Assembly: GCA_965220045.1 (NCBI GenBank)
Contig: OZ244803.1
Span: 1,116,001-1,180,000 of the forward strand
Source of the DNA: VXOZ01 sp965220045
Lineage (GTDB): Bacteria > Chloroflexota > UBA11872 > VXOZ01
Direction: 5' to 3'
DNA: 64,000 nucleotides
This document shows, piece after piece, positions 1 through 8,646 of the stretch; within the stretch, counting starts at the first letter, position 1; every line of letters starts with the position of its first letter. The position numbers and the translations under genes were made by a program. The notes under the pieces were generated by a model, which worked only from the letters and a program-made list of their open reading frames with translations, was not told the DNA's origin and did not search any database.

Positions 1-84
1 ATCCACGTCGGCCTCGGTCAACTTGCCGCGGCCCCGCAGCCGCTGAAATACGCCCTGCAGCCGGTCTGAAAGCGTCTCAAACAT
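1..84 (-). CDS. ffh: Signal recognition particle GTPase Ffh, N-terminal fragment
   Basis: The minus strand from position 84 to the window edge encodes 28 residues beginning MFETLSDRLQGVFQRLRGRG and continuing KLTEADVD, the strongly conserved start of the Ffh N domain. Ffh binds SRP RNA and the signal sequence of nascent membrane proteins and hands the ribosome to FtsY at the membrane. Only the first helix of the NG domain is inside the window; the GTPase and M domains lie beyond position 1. It is the last gene of a minus-strand run ftsY, nucleotidyltransferase, ffh, starting 15 bases after the nucleotidyltransferase stop, so cotranscription is likely. The short length makes this a similarity call by eye, but the pattern is distinctive. 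Confidence 0.88.
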   Translation of the reverse strand, partial: MFETLSDRLQGVFQRLRGRGKLTEADVD

Positions 85-99
85 AACGTGTGTTCACCA

Positions 100-855
100 T
101 CATGAATCTTGTGTCGTTTGGAGAGTCAGCTTGTTTGCGCCATGCTCGGCCACAAGGTTTTGGGAATCCAGGTACGTCTCGAACGACTCCCCGCAGTCCG
201 CCCAGAAGCCCTCAAGGATATCGTACTCCAAGTTGCCTGCCTGGAGGTAGTGGTTGTTGACGTCGGTAATCTCCAACTCGCCGCGCCCGGATGGACGGAG
301 CGTGGACACCACGTCGAATACGTGCTCGTCATAGAAATAGATCCCGGTCTGCACAAGGTTTGACGTTGGATGCGCAGGTTTCTCCGTAATGCTCAGGATG
401 CGGCCGTTCTCAATTTCGACCACGCCATAGCTGGACGGATTCGCGACCCGGGTCAACATGACCCGGGCACCCTGACCTTGTGCTTCGAAGTTGCGGCGGG
501 CGGCCAGCAGGTTCCCTTCGATGATGTTGTCACCGAGCATAAGCAACAGGGTGTCGCCTTCCGCGAAGTCCTGGGCCAAGCCAAGCGCGTGTGCGATGCC
601 CGCGGGGCGGTCCTGGTACGTGTAGTGCAGGCGCTTGAGCCCAAACTCGCTGCCGTTGCCCAACAAGCGTAAGAAGTCACCGGCGTTGTGGCCCCCGGTA
701 ACCAGCATGATGTCCGATACGCCGGCGTTCACGAGCGCCTGGATCGGATAGAACACCATAGGCTTGTCATAAATGGGCAGCAAGTGCTTGTTGGCTACCC
801 GGGTCAGCGGGTCAAGGCGGCTGCCGCTGCCTCCCACCAGAATGACGCCCTTCAC
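100..855 (-). CDS. rmlA: Glucose-1-phosphate thymidylyltransferase-like sugar nucleotidyltransferase
   Basis: About 251 residues. The family joins a sugar 1-phosphate to a nucleoside triphosphate (classically dTTP + glucose-1-phosphate to dTDP-glucose, first step of dTDP-rhamnose synthesis). Visible motifs are the nucleotide loop GGSGSRLDPLT (residues 8-18; the usual Thr before Arg is Ser here), KPMVFYPI, the metal-site LGDN and the sugar-binding EKP. The length matches the short RmlA-like proteins rather than the ~290-residue enterobacterial enzyme, so substrate specificity is uncertain. The frame is open to a TTG at 882, but a GTG at 855 has AAGGA nine bases upstream and places the GGxGxRL loop at the usual distance from the N-terminus, so I chose it. 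It lies between ftsY and ffh on the same strand; no other rml genes are visible. Confidence 0.82.
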   Translation of the reverse strand: MKGVILVGGSGSRLDPLTRVANKHLLPIYDKPMVFYPIQALVNAGVSDIMLVTGGHNAGDFLRLLGNGSEFGLKRLHYTYQDRPAGIAHALGLAQDFAEGDTLLLMLGDNIIEGNLLAARRNFEAQGQGARVMLTRVANPSSYGVVEIENGRILSITEKPAHPTSNLVQTGIYFYDEHVFDVVSTLRPSGRGELEITDVNNHYLQAGNLEYDILEGFWADCGESFETYLDSQNLVAEHGANKLTLQTTQDS

Positions 856-921
856 GCCGTGTGTTCCTTTCGCGCTCCGCAAGTACCTGCAACCCGCGCG
901 TCAATTGCTAAGATGAAATAT

Positions 922-1860
922 CTACGTGGGGACGGACTCACTGAGCAGAGCCTGTACGAATCGCTTGCTATCGAATGCATCCATGTCATTCAATTGCTCG
1001 CCCGTGCCGACCAGTTTGATGGGAAGTTGCAGTTCGCGGGCGATGCTAAACGCGCTGCCGCCCCTAGCCGTGCTATCAAGCTTGGTAAGGACAACGCCGG
1101 TAACCCCGACTGAGTCACAGAAAACCTTCGCCTGATTGAGCGCGTTTTGACCCGTAATCGCGTCGACAACGAGCAAGGTCTCTATGGCCGCAGCACCGAC
1201 TCTGCCGGAGACAATGCGCTGGACCTTGCGCAGTTCATCCATGAGATTTGCTTTCGTATGGAGGCGGCCGGCGGTGTCCACGATCAGATGTGAAGCGTTC
1301 CGCGAAATTGCTGATTCAATGGCATCGTAGACTACGGCTGCCGGGTCTGATCCCGGCTGTTGAGCAATCACGGGCACGTCAATGCGCTCCGCCCATAGCC
1401 GCAACTGATCGATGGCGGCAGCGCGGAAGGTGTCCGCGGCCGCGAGCATACAGGTATGCCCTTGCTCTTGCAGCCAGTGCGCAAGTTTCGCCGTCATCGT
1501 GGTCTTGCCGGAGCCATTCACGCCTACCATGAGTATGACGGTGAGGGGCTCGACGGAAAGCAATGCGGAACCGGCGCCGAGTTGCGCCACCAGCAACTCC
1601 TCCACGAGGTCGTGTGCATCGCTCACTGCGGCCAAGTCGGTCTGAGTGATACGCTCGCGAGCGTTCTCAACGAGTTCTACGGCAAGATATGGGCCGACGT
1701 CGGCCATGATAAGCGTAGCTTCCAGCTCTTCCCAGAATTCTTCATCCAGATCGACTCCCGGCCGAAAGAGGTCGCGCAGAGCCGCAAAGGCGCCGCCGCG
1801 ACTCTTCTCCACGCTTTCCTCTAGCGACTTACCGCCAAGTAACTGCTTGAATTGCTTCAC
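922..1860 (-). CDS. ftsY: Signal recognition particle receptor FtsY
   Basis: 312 residues, the SRP receptor GTPase that docks Ffh-ribosome complexes at the cytoplasmic membrane and releases them to the translocon by reciprocal GTP hydrolysis. The N domain occupies roughly residues 1-100. The G domain shows all expected motifs: P-loop GVNGSGKT (113-120), DTFRAAA (143-149), DTAGR (195-199), TKLD (259-262) and GTGE (285-288). The DTFRAAA form is typical of FtsY rather than Ffh. There is no long acidic A domain, as in many Gram-positive and Chloroflexi receptors. It heads a minus-strand run with the nucleotidyltransferase and ffh, so both SRP GTPases are probably made from one transcript. Confidence 0.96.
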   Translation of the reverse strand: MKQFKQLLGGKSLEESVEKSRGGAFAALRDLFRPGVDLDEEFWEELEATLIMADVGPYLAVELVENARERITQTDLAAVSDAHDLVEELLVAQLGAGSALLSVEPLTVILMVGVNGSGKTTMTAKLAHWLQEQGHTCMLAAADTFRAAAIDQLRLWAERIDVPVIAQQPGSDPAAVVYDAIESAISRNASHLIVDTAGRLHTKANLMDELRKVQRIVSGRVGAAAIETLLVVDAITGQNALNQAKVFCDSVGVTGVVLTKLDSTARGGSAFSIARELQLPIKLVGTGEQLNDMDAFDSKRFVQALLSESVPT

Positions 1861-1976
1861 ATTACCGCTTTCTGACTCAACGAAGCGTCGTAGACCCGGA
1901 GGCCGCGAAGTGTCCGGGAAAACCCCGGTCTGCCCGTAGCGTCAGGGCCGGGTTCCGGGGCTTTCGCCAACAAACA

Positions 1977-2810
1977 TCACTGGGTGAGGTAGACTCCCAC
2001 TTCCGCCAGCGAGGTGTACTCGGTACTTCCATAGTTATCGAGGATTACTAGCTTTACATACCACGTCGGCCGGGTTTCATACGTGAAGCGTTGCAAGAAC
2101 GGGCTATCGGCAAGAGTAAACGTACCGACCTCTTCCCAGGGGCCTTCCGCCGACTCTGTGCTTACATACACGCGAAACTCGCGCGCCCACGTATCCGCCG
2201 GGCTTTGATCACTGGTTTGGAGCGTTATCGTATTGGAATAGGCCTGGCCGCCCGCTAAGACCTGCCGTTCTATCGCGATGACGAACTCTTGCGGAAACGT
2301 GGCAGTGCTGGACCGCCAATCGGGCACTTTCGGATCCGCCCAGCCGTCAACGAGGCGTTTGGCAAGATGATCGCCTTCTACACGCTCGCTCGAAGCGGTG
2401 ACAATCTGGCCGCCGACGATCGCTTCTACGAGGTTCAGCCCCTCCGTCGTCTGTAGTGTGCCGCGAAAAGCGCGCGCCACACGGGCGGCCTCTTCCGGCT
2501 CGAGCGTGATCGAGGCGAGCTGCCTGCCAATGATGCCGGCGGTTGCCAGGATCAACACAACAAAAACGACAAGAAACACAACTGAAGACCGGCGGGGGGC
2601 AACGTCTTTGAGTTTCTCTAGAAACGGACGCTGGCGGCGCGCTTGGATAGCGTCGATGTAAGTTGCGCATGGCTGGCAGAGATTGCGTTGGCCGCGTGCT
2701 GTCAAGCACTCGTCGCAATAGACAGTGCCGCAGCGCTCACACCGATCGGTGGTCTTGCGATGCGGATGGTTGTAGCACGCGTACTGCTCACGCAGCAGGA
2801 TCCTTGCCAT
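1977..2810 (-). CDS. B-box-type zinc finger protein with one membrane span
   Basis: 277 residues of unknown function. The N-terminus has a B-box-like zinc-binding array: C12, H15 or H17, C24, C27, C32, C35 and a further CxxC near residues 45-48 (NLCQPC). Modules of this kind occur at the N-terminus of many actinobacterial and Chloroflexi membrane proteins, including rhomboid proteases. A basic linker precedes one strongly hydrophobic segment (about 75-97). The remaining ~180 residues are soluble and probably extracytoplasmic, with a beta-rich look near the C-terminus (YVSTESAEGPWEEVG). No catalytic motif is visible. It lies 116 bases upstream of ftsY on the same strand and may share its transcript. 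A metal-dependent scaffold at the membrane is only a guess. Confidence 0.72.
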   Translation of the reverse strand: MARILLREQYACYNHPHRKTTDRCERCGTVYCDECLTARGQRNLCQPCATYIDAIQARRQRPFLEKLKDVAPRRSSVVFLVVFVVLILATAGIIGRQLASITLEPEEAARVARAFRGTLQTTEGLNLVEAIVGGQIVTASSERVEGDHLAKRLVDGWADPKVPDWRSSTATFPQEFVIAIERQVLAGGQAYSNTITLQTSDQSPADTWAREFRVYVSTESAEGPWEEVGTFTLADSPFLQRFTYETRPTWYVKLVILDNYGSTEYTSLAEVGVYLTQ

Positions 2811-2897
2811 AGCGACTGTCCAGGGGCTTCATGCCGAGGGCGCCTCACATTGGGCTGTAGTCCGTGTACATGAAGTTGCCGGCTACAGCGCGCGAGG

Positions 2898-3113
2898 CTA
2901 GCGTACGGGGCGGGGTTCCCGTTCCGCATCGGTGACACGTTCGTTTACGTAGACATCTCCATTGCGAATCTTAAGGTTAAAGAAGCATTCCGGATTCGTA
3001 CATACCCACGCTTTGAAAGTCACCGATGCGCCTTGGCCGCCAAAATCGGAAAACGGCACCAGCACGCCCGTATGACATTTCTGGCACTGGGGGAAGTTGA
3101 TCATGGTTTCCAT
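2898..3113 (-). CDS. Small zinc-ribbon protein of unknown function
   Basis: 71 residues with two cysteine pairs, CQKC (residues 9-12) and CTNPEC (about 38-43), spaced as in a zinc ribbon. No membrane segment or enzymatic motif is visible. The start at 3113 has AAGGA four bases upstream; a second ATG three codons later would put that signal about 13 bases away. It is upstream of the B-box protein on the same strand (about 90 bases apart). The two adjacent zinc-binding proteins may belong to one transcript. Function cannot be assigned. Confidence 0.62.
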   Translation of the reverse strand: METMINFPQCQKCHTGVLVPFSDFGGQGASVTFKAWVCTNPECFFNLKIRNGDVYVNERVTDAEREPRPVR

Positions 3114-3392
3114 AGGTTCCTTCTTCCTGTGCCTTCAGCCGCAACCCAATTACAACTACGCTTTGTGTAAGGTGGGTGAAGAACGAATCCATTATACCAC
3201 CGGGTATCTTGGTGCTACTACAGACTGGCGGAGCTTTCGCTCGGCGGAGCCTTCGCTCGGGGGAGGCGAGCGGAGACGCTCAGACGGCGGACTTCCGCTT
3301 GCCATGGCACCGAGGATCGATCCGCAAGACGCTTGAGGCTACGAGGGGAGACCTTATTCGTGCGCAGTGAGGATGAACCGGAAGGGCGGAGT

Positions 3393-4160
3393 CTAAATGT
3401 GAACGGTCCGGCCGCCATCCACGACGAACCCGGCGCCGGTGATGTACGAGGCGTCATCCGTAACGAGAAAGGTGACGGCGTTTCCAATGTCGCGGCCCGC
3501 ACCGACGCGTCCCATCGGCGTCTTTACGCGAGCCTGCGCGATCCCTTCCTCGATGCTGAGGCCGTCTTCCACCAGGTTTTCGCGCATCATGTCGGTATCG
3601 ATGGCGCCGGGAAGCACGCAGTTGACGCGGATCTTGTCGTCGCCGAATTCAATCGCCATGGCTTTGGTAAGGGCGATCACGGCGCCTTTGGTGGCGGTGT
3701 AGGCGGTGGTGCGCGCGGTGGTGGCAATGGCTCGGACGGAGGCGATGTTGACGATGGAGCCCCCGCCCCGCGCAATCATGGCGGGAACGCAGTACTTGCT
3801 GCACAGGAAGATTGCCGTCAGGTTTACGGCGAGCACCTGATTCCATTGCTCGAGCGTCGTCTCGACGAGAGGCGTATACAGGCCGATGCCGGCATTGTTG
3901 ACGAGCACGTCGATACTGCCAAAATGATCACGCGCAGTCTGCGCCAGGCGCTCGGCACCCGCTTCGCTGGCTACGTCAACTTGTACACCGAGGGCCGCGC
4001 CGCCGGCATCATTGATGCTGGCGGCGGCACCGGCCGGCGTTGCGGCATTCAGGTCGGCCACTACCACCTTGGCCCCCGCCTCCGCCAGCCGTTCGGCAGT
4101 GGCGCGGCCGATGCCGCGGCCGGCTCCGGTTACAATCGCCACTTTGTCGATTAGTTGCAT
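3393..4160 (-). CDS. SDR family oxidoreductase, FabG-like
   Basis: 255 residues, a classical short-chain dehydrogenase/reductase using NAD(P)H. The Rossmann motif TGAGRGIG is at residues 11-18, NNAG at 88-91, the catalytic serine at 141, and the YxxxK pair at Y154 and K158. It resembles 3-oxoacyl-ACP reductases and sugar or alcohol dehydrogenases; the isolated setting, next to a phytanoyl-CoA dioxygenase instead of fatty-acid synthesis genes, suggests a catabolic role. Only 35 bases separate it from the upstream dioxygenase on the same strand, so the pair probably forms an operon. The substrate is unknown. Confidence 0.9.
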   Translation of the reverse strand: MQLIDKVAIVTGAGRGIGRATAERLAEAGAKVVVADLNAATPAGAAASINDAGGAALGVQVDVASEAGAERLAQTARDHFGSIDVLVNNAGIGLYTPLVETTLEQWNQVLAVNLTAIFLCSKYCVPAMIARGGGSIVNIASVRAIATTARTTAYTATKGAVIALTKAMAIEFGDDKIRVNCVLPGAIDTDMMRENLVEDGLSIEEGIAQARVKTPMGRVGAGRDIGNAVTFLVTDDASYITGAGFVVDGGRTVHI

Positions 4161-4195
4161 TTTGCACCTTTCTTGGCAATCTCTGGCAGCCGCGG

Positions 4196-5038
4196 CTAGC
4201 GAAATGTCAGGTTAGCCCACTCCTCGGCACTCGCGACGACACTCTCGGGCTGGCTGCGACTGCGCGCAATGTGACCCTGTTCCTTGCGCAAGGTGGGCTG
4301 CGTGGCGTCTTGGTAGCGCCAGTCGAAACTCCAACGAATTGTGTCGCTGTGGTTTGGTTGTCCCCGGTGAAACAGAAGATTCTGAAAGAGCACCACGTCC
4401 CCCGGGTCGAGCTCCACGTCTACAGCCGCACCTACGTGCGGTTCCAACGCCTCTTGTGCGATTTCCAGGTAGAACTCGCGGCTCTCGTGAGGTACGGTGC
4501 CGAGCCTATGGGTGCCCGGCACAAACTGCATGCAGCCGTTTTCCGCGCGAGAAGGCACCAGCGGGGTCCAAACATTGACCATGCGTTGCGTTTCTACCCC
4601 TTCTTTGTCGCCGCTGCCCTGTTCCGTATAGCCGCCGTCCTGGTGCCAGAGGACCTCCGTGCCTTTCCATTCAGGCAGTTTGGGTCGGGCGCTGTAATTC
4701 GGGTACAGGCGAATTTCCGGTCCGAGCAGCGCTTCCACCATGTCCAGCAGGGACGGATTGAAGAAGAGGTCGAAGAGGCCCGCCAGGTGTAGCTCTCTAC
4801 GGAACGACTTCGGGGCATCATCGAGGTGATGCTCAAAGAGCCGGAAGAACCGGGTTTCAAACGGCTCGGTCTCCAGCGAGTCTTCTATGGTGCCGGCTGT
4901 CACCAGCCGCTGCGCGGCTTGCTCCACGAGCTCTTCCATCGCGGATTGCGCTTGCGCTACCACACCGGCATCGAGAAGTCCATGGAGTTTGACAAAGCCT
5001 TGCTCGTCGAACTGCTCGCGTAGGTCACTCCCGCTCAT
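4196..5038 (-). CDS. Phytanoyl-CoA dioxygenase family protein
   Basis: 280 residues, a non-haem Fe(II)/2-oxoglutarate-dependent oxygenase that would hydroxylate an aliphatic or other small substrate. The cupin core shows the iron-binding HQD (in LWHQDGGY) and, further on, the second histidine in FHRGQPNHS, followed by the arginine that binds 2-oxoglutarate. The frame is open 35 codons further upstream, but the ATG at 5038 is preceded by GAGGAG about six bases away and gives an N-terminus typical of the family (REQFDEQGFVKL), so I chose it. It is followed closely by the SDR gene, which could oxidise the alcohol product; that link is inferred from position alone. Confidence 0.9.
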   Translation of the reverse strand: MSGSDLREQFDEQGFVKLHGLLDAGVVAQAQSAMEELVEQAAQRLVTAGTIEDSLETEPFETRFFRLFEHHLDDAPKSFRRELHLAGLFDLFFNPSLLDMVEALLGPEIRLYPNYSARPKLPEWKGTEVLWHQDGGYTEQGSGDKEGVETQRMVNVWTPLVPSRAENGCMQFVPGTHRLGTVPHESREFYLEIAQEALEPHVGAAVDVELDPGDVVLFQNLLFHRGQPNHSDTIRWSFDWRYQDATQPTLRKEQGHIARSRSQPESVVASAEEWANLTFR

Positions 5039-5370
5039 GCGTTTCTCCTCGCTTTCCGGTTGGTAATAGCCGCCTGCGGCCACCTGCAGGCGCCATTGAA
5101 AACTGCCATTCACGAGCATGGTAGCACAGAGATCAGAGGGCAATCGCGCTCAGCTGCTTCGCATGGGCAGACTGCCGCCCACGCAGGCAGGGCGGCATGC
5201 TGCAGTGAGCCTCGTTACTAGAAGCCGCATCCTCGTTCGGCTATACTTGACACGGTGTTCAATTCCCAACGCCGAGTTCGCTACCAACAGGGAACGGCGC
5301 GTCGTAGGCGCGTCAAAGGCGCGGATTGAACACGTGGTATGTCTCAGCACCTGAGAGGTAAGTGGAGAAA
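5039..5370. other. Divergent intergenic region
   Basis: About 330 bases between the dioxygenase (minus) and the Gfo/Idh oxidoreductase (plus). I see a TATACT hexamer at 5242-5247 immediately followed by TTGACA at 5247-5252, but neither has a well-spaced partner, so no promoter is assigned. A GC-rich stretch near 5165-5205 contains imperfect inverted repeats. Confidence 0.3.
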
Positions 5371-6273
5371 ATGCGCAAGATCGGTCTGGTGGACTTCGAT
5401 ACGTCCCACGTTGTGCAGTTTACAAAGCGGCTCAACCACTTGGACATCGCGGAAGAACAGTGGGTGGACGGTGGCAAGGTCGTCATTGGATCTCCCGGCG
5501 AGTCGCGGGTTTCGCCCGAGCGAGTGCCGGGCTATACCGAAGAGCTCAGGGAAATGGGCGTCCAGATTGTCGACAATCCGGTTGATATGATCGGCCACGT
5601 GGATGCAGTCTTCATCGAGTCCAATGAGGGCAACCTGCACCTCGGCCACGCCAAGCCTTTCCTTGAGGCGGGGCTGCCGCTCTTTATCGATAAGCCCTTT
5701 GCCGCCACCACCGCCCAGGCGCGGGCCATGGCCGACTTGTCGGCGCAGCACGGCGTACCGATTTTCTCCGCCTCGTCTTTGCGCTACACGGAAACGGTGA
5801 TGGAAGTGCAGGCCTCTTTGGCGGATGAGGGCGGCGCGCTGGGCGCCTTTGTCCATAGTCCGGGCTCGGAGCACTACGCCAATCCGGGACTGCTCAACTA
5901 CGGCATACACGGCGTCGAGGTGCTCTATGCGCTGATGGGTCCCGGTTGCCAGGAGGTGTGGGGCGCGCGCACCGATGGCGCGGACCATGTAACTGGGCGT
6001 TGGGACGGCGACCGCCTGGGCACCGTGCGGGCAATTCGCGCCGGCAGCGCGGGCTACGGATTGACCGTCTTCTCGGAGAAGCGCACGGTCACGTGCAACA
6101 TCGACGCGAGCAACAACTACCGCAATCTCCTGCGCGAGATCATGGCGATGCTTGATTCCGGCACGCCGCCGCTGGCGATCGAAGAGACCATCGAAATCAT
6201 CTCGTTCATCGAGGCGGCCTACCAGTCTGCCCAGAATGGGGGCGCGCCGACTCGGTTGGAGACCGCATCCTAG
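5371..6273 (+). CDS. Gfo/Idh/MocA family oxidoreductase
   Basis: 300 residues. The family uses NAD(P) to oxidise or reduce sugars, inositols and related polyols. The N-terminal Rossmann domain begins MRKIGLVDFDTSHV and contains the EKP-equivalent loop as FIDKPF near residue 105; the C-terminal half would supply substrate binding and dimerisation. The fold assignment rests on the loop NEGNLHLGHAKPFL and overall length, slightly short for the family (330-380). The frame begins nine bases earlier at a GTG (5362); ATG 5371 gives the conventional N-terminus, but its GGAG is only three bases away, so the start is not settled. It is transcribed alone, ending about 110 bases before a terminator-like hairpin. 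Confidence 0.8.
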   Translation: MRKIGLVDFDTSHVVQFTKRLNHLDIAEEQWVDGGKVVIGSPGESRVSPERVPGYTEELREMGVQIVDNPVDMIGHVDAVFIESNEGNLHLGHAKPFLEAGLPLFIDKPFAATTAQARAMADLSAQHGVPIFSASSLRYTETVMEVQASLADEGGALGAFVHSPGSEHYANPGLLNYGIHGVEVLYALMGPGCQEVWGARTDGADHVTGRWDGDRLGTVRAIRAGSAGYGLTVFSEKRTVTCNIDASNNYRNLLREIMAMLDSGTPPLAIEETIEIISFIEAAYQSAQNGGAPTRLETAS

Positions 6274-6595
6274 CCACCCTTGAGGCGTGAGGAACTTGTG
6301 CGATTACATCAGGCACAGGGAGAGGGGCGAGTCAGCCGCAATGCAGTTCGATAGGGGCAAGACTTGAGCGGACCACCATAGAAGGGGACTGGGGAACGCG
6401 GTTTCCCAGTCCTCTTGTCTTGTGGATTCCCAGTCAGGAACGACACGAATTGATCCGATCGATGCGGGCCGATCGATCGGTCTCGATCCCAGCGAGGCGG
6501 CTGCCGCGCGCCGTGCCGGTTTTTGTTTAGCGAATTCAAGGTGCTACCATGAAGAAAGAGCAACCAGTCCGCTAGAACACCTGAAGGAACCCAAC
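6274..6595. other. Intergenic region between oxidoreductase and ArsA-like gene
   Basis: About 320 bases without a convincing gene. It holds the hairpin at 6382-6416 and, further downstream, a palindromic run around 6455-6482 (GATCGATnnn repeats). The downstream frame is open here but has no good start before 6596. Confidence 0.4.
6382..6416 (+). terminator. Terminator-like hairpin after the Gfo/Idh gene
   Basis: Fifteen-base stem (6382-6396 with 6402-6416, two G-T wobbles) closing a five-base loop, followed by GTCTTGT. The stem is long and stable but the trailing T tract is poor, so it may be an imperfect intrinsic terminator or a transcribed hairpin. Confidence 0.5.
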
Positions 6596-7792
6596 ATGGC
6601 ACAGCGTGTCTTACTCTACACAGGCAAGGGCGGCGTCGGTAAGACTACGTGCGCCGCTGCTACCGCTCTGCGCTGTGCCGAATTGGGTTACCGCACCGTA
6701 GTCCTTAGTACCGACTCAGCGCATAGTCTCGGTGACTCCCTCGACCTCGAGCTAGGCCCGGAACCAACCAACATTGCGCCCAACCTGTGGGCGCAAGAGA
6801 CCGACGTCTACTACAACCTGCGCAAGCATTGGGGCACAGTCCAGGAGTGGCTCAGCGCGCTGCTGGCTTGGCGCGGCATAGACGAAACGCTCGCCGTAGA
6901 GATGGCAATTCTCCCCGGCATGGAAGAATTGTCGAGCTTGCTCTGGGTAAACATGCACCATGAGTCAAACGAGTTTGATGTGGTGATTGTGGATTGCGCG
7001 CCGACCGCGGAGACGTTGCGGCTGCTTGCGTTCCCGGAGGACGCTCGCTGGTGGTTGGAGCGTATCTTGCCGCTTAAGCGCCGGGTGGCGCGTGTGGTGA
7101 ATCCGGTACTCGAATCGGTCATTGGTATGCCCACGCCGGGCAGTGGAGTTTTCAGCCAAGCGGAAGATCTGGTACGCCAGCTTGGCAGATTGCGTGACCT
7201 CTTGGCTGACAGACAGCGCGCCTCCATCCGCTTGGTGCTCAATCCGGAACGGATGGTCATTCGCGAGGCGCAACGCACGCTCACCTATCTTTCTCTCTAC
7301 GGCTACGGCACTGACCTCGTCATCTGCAATCGCGTCCTGCCGGAAAGCGTGCAAGACTCCTATTTCACGGCGTGGCACGCGACGCAGAAGAAGCACTTGC
7401 AGTTCATTCACGAGGCCTTTTCCCCGATACCAACCCGGCGGGTGCCGCTCTTCGCGCAGGAAGCGGTTGGGCTGGAGATGCTTGGACAGACCGCAGGCGC
7501 GCTCTTTGCGGAAGACGATCCGCTGGCAATCTTCTACGACGGACAGAGCCACACAGTGCAGAAGGATCAAGAGGGCTATGTCTTGGACATCGCCCTGCCA
7601 TTTGGGCAAAAGGGGAAGATCGACGTGATCAAGCGGGGGGACGAGCTTACGATGCGCATTGGCGCGTATCGCCGGAACATCATCTTACCGACGGTGCTCG
7701 CGCGCTTATCCCCAGGTACGGCGCGGCTTGAAGACCGCACGCTGCGCATTCCCTTTGCGGAACAGGTCGAGAGCGCTGTAGAGCACGCGTAA
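6596..7792 (+). CDS. ArsA/Get3-type anion-transporting ATPase
   Basis: 398 residues. SIMIBI-class ATPase related to the arsenite pump ATPase ArsA and the tail-anchored protein chaperone Get3. The deviant Walker A GKGGVGKTT is at residues 10-18, followed by the family's switch (STDSAHSLGDSLD, where DPAHS is usual) and the CAPTAETLRLL segment. The C-terminal ~80 residues (after GQSHTVQKD) resemble the small Hsp20-like domain found at the end of many bacterial ArsA-like proteins. It is a single-ATPase version and would act as a dimer. The frame is open from 6422, but ATG 6596 has GAAGGA eight bases upstream and directly precedes the P-loop strand. No arsB or arsR is nearby, so arsenite efflux is unlikely; a protein-handling role is possible. 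Confidence 0.85.
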   Translation: MAQRVLLYTGKGGVGKTTCAAATALRCAELGYRTVVLSTDSAHSLGDSLDLELGPEPTNIAPNLWAQETDVYYNLRKHWGTVQEWLSALLAWRGIDETLAVEMAILPGMEELSSLLWVNMHHESNEFDVVIVDCAPTAETLRLLAFPEDARWWLERILPLKRRVARVVNPVLESVIGMPTPGSGVFSQAEDLVRQLGRLRDLLADRQRASIRLVLNPERMVIREAQRTLTYLSLYGYGTDLVICNRVLPESVQDSYFTAWHATQKKHLQFIHEAFSPIPTRRVPLFAQEAVGLEMLGQTAGALFAEDDPLAIFYDGQSHTVQKDQEGYVLDIALPFGQKGKIDVIKRGDELTMRIGAYRRNIILPTVLARLSPGTARLEDRTLRIPFAEQVESAVEHA

Positions 7793-7833
7793 TCCCAGGG
7801 TCACTCTCATGAAGTAACTTAGGAGCAATCCAC

Positions 7834-8625
7834 ATGGATCTCGAGCTACGAGGCAAGACTGCGATCGTGTCCGCAGGGAGCAAGGGCCTTGGCAAAGCGA
7901 TTGCCCTGGGCTTGGCTGCGGAAGGGGCTCGGGTAGCCATTTGCTCGCGCAATCCGGACAACCTGTCTCAAGCGGCGCAAGAGATATTGACAAAGACTGG
8001 CACCGAAGTGTTAGCCGTGCCGGTAGACGTCATGAAACCCGACGCAATCGCCAATTTCGTCGGTACCGTGGTGCAGCGGCAGGGCAAAGTCGACATTCTG
8101 GTGAACAACGCCGGTGGCCCGCCGATGGGTGCGTTTGCCGACTTCGAAGACGAGGATTGGGAAGGCGCGTTCAATCTCACGTTCATGAGCGTCGTACGCT
8201 TCATACGGGCGGTCCTCCCCCACATGCGGAAGACCGGCGCGGGGCGGATTATCAACATCACCTCAACTTCGGTGAAGCAGCCGTTGGAAGGCCTCTTGCT
8301 CTCAAATTCGATTCGGCCTGCCGTAATTGGTTTGGCGAAGTCCCTGGCGAGTGAATTAGCGTCCGACAAGATCCTCATCAACAACATTTGCCCGGGAAGC
8401 ATTCACACCGACCGCATCAAGGAGAACGTCGCCGCGCAGGTCCGATCTACGGGCCAGTCCGAAGAGAGCATTTTGGGGCAGTACAATGCCAAGATTCCTC
8501 TCGGACGTCTGGGAGAGCCGGTGGAACTGGCGGACCTCGCCGTGTTCCTGGCGTCAGAGCGCGCCAGCTATATTACGGGCGCCACACTGCAAGTAGACGG
8601 CGGTCTGGTTCGCTCCATCATGTAG
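7834..8625 (+). CDS. SDR-like oxidoreductase with altered active site
   Basis: 263 residues with a Rossmann fold close to 3-oxoacyl-ACP reductases. The nucleotide loop reads SAGSKGLG (residues 13-20) instead of TGxxxGxG, NNAG is at 91-94 and a serine is at the catalytic position (S144). The expected YxxxK is replaced: the tyrosine position is S157 and the lysine is R161 (in LSNSIRPA). A known SDR subgroup resembling beta-ketoacyl reductases has this kind of divergence, and its chemistry is not clear. TTAGGAG lies about eight bases upstream of the ATG. The gene follows the ArsA-like gene by 41 bases on the same strand and may be cotranscribed. Confidence 0.83.
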   Translation: MDLELRGKTAIVSAGSKGLGKAIALGLAAEGARVAICSRNPDNLSQAAQEILTKTGTEVLAVPVDVMKPDAIANFVGTVVQRQGKVDILVNNAGGPPMGAFADFEDEDWEGAFNLTFMSVVRFIRAVLPHMRKTGAGRIINITSTSVKQPLEGLLLSNSIRPAVIGLAKSLASELASDKILINNICPGSIHTDRIKENVAAQVRSTGQSEESILGQYNAKIPLGRLGEPVELADLAVFLASERASYITGATLQVDGGLVRSIM

Positions 8626-8646
8626 CGCGGCAACTGAGCAGCAGGC

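Noticed and set aside
3333..4154. 273-codon plus-strand frame opposite the SDR gene
   Set aside because: Antisense shadow of a gene with all SDR motifs.
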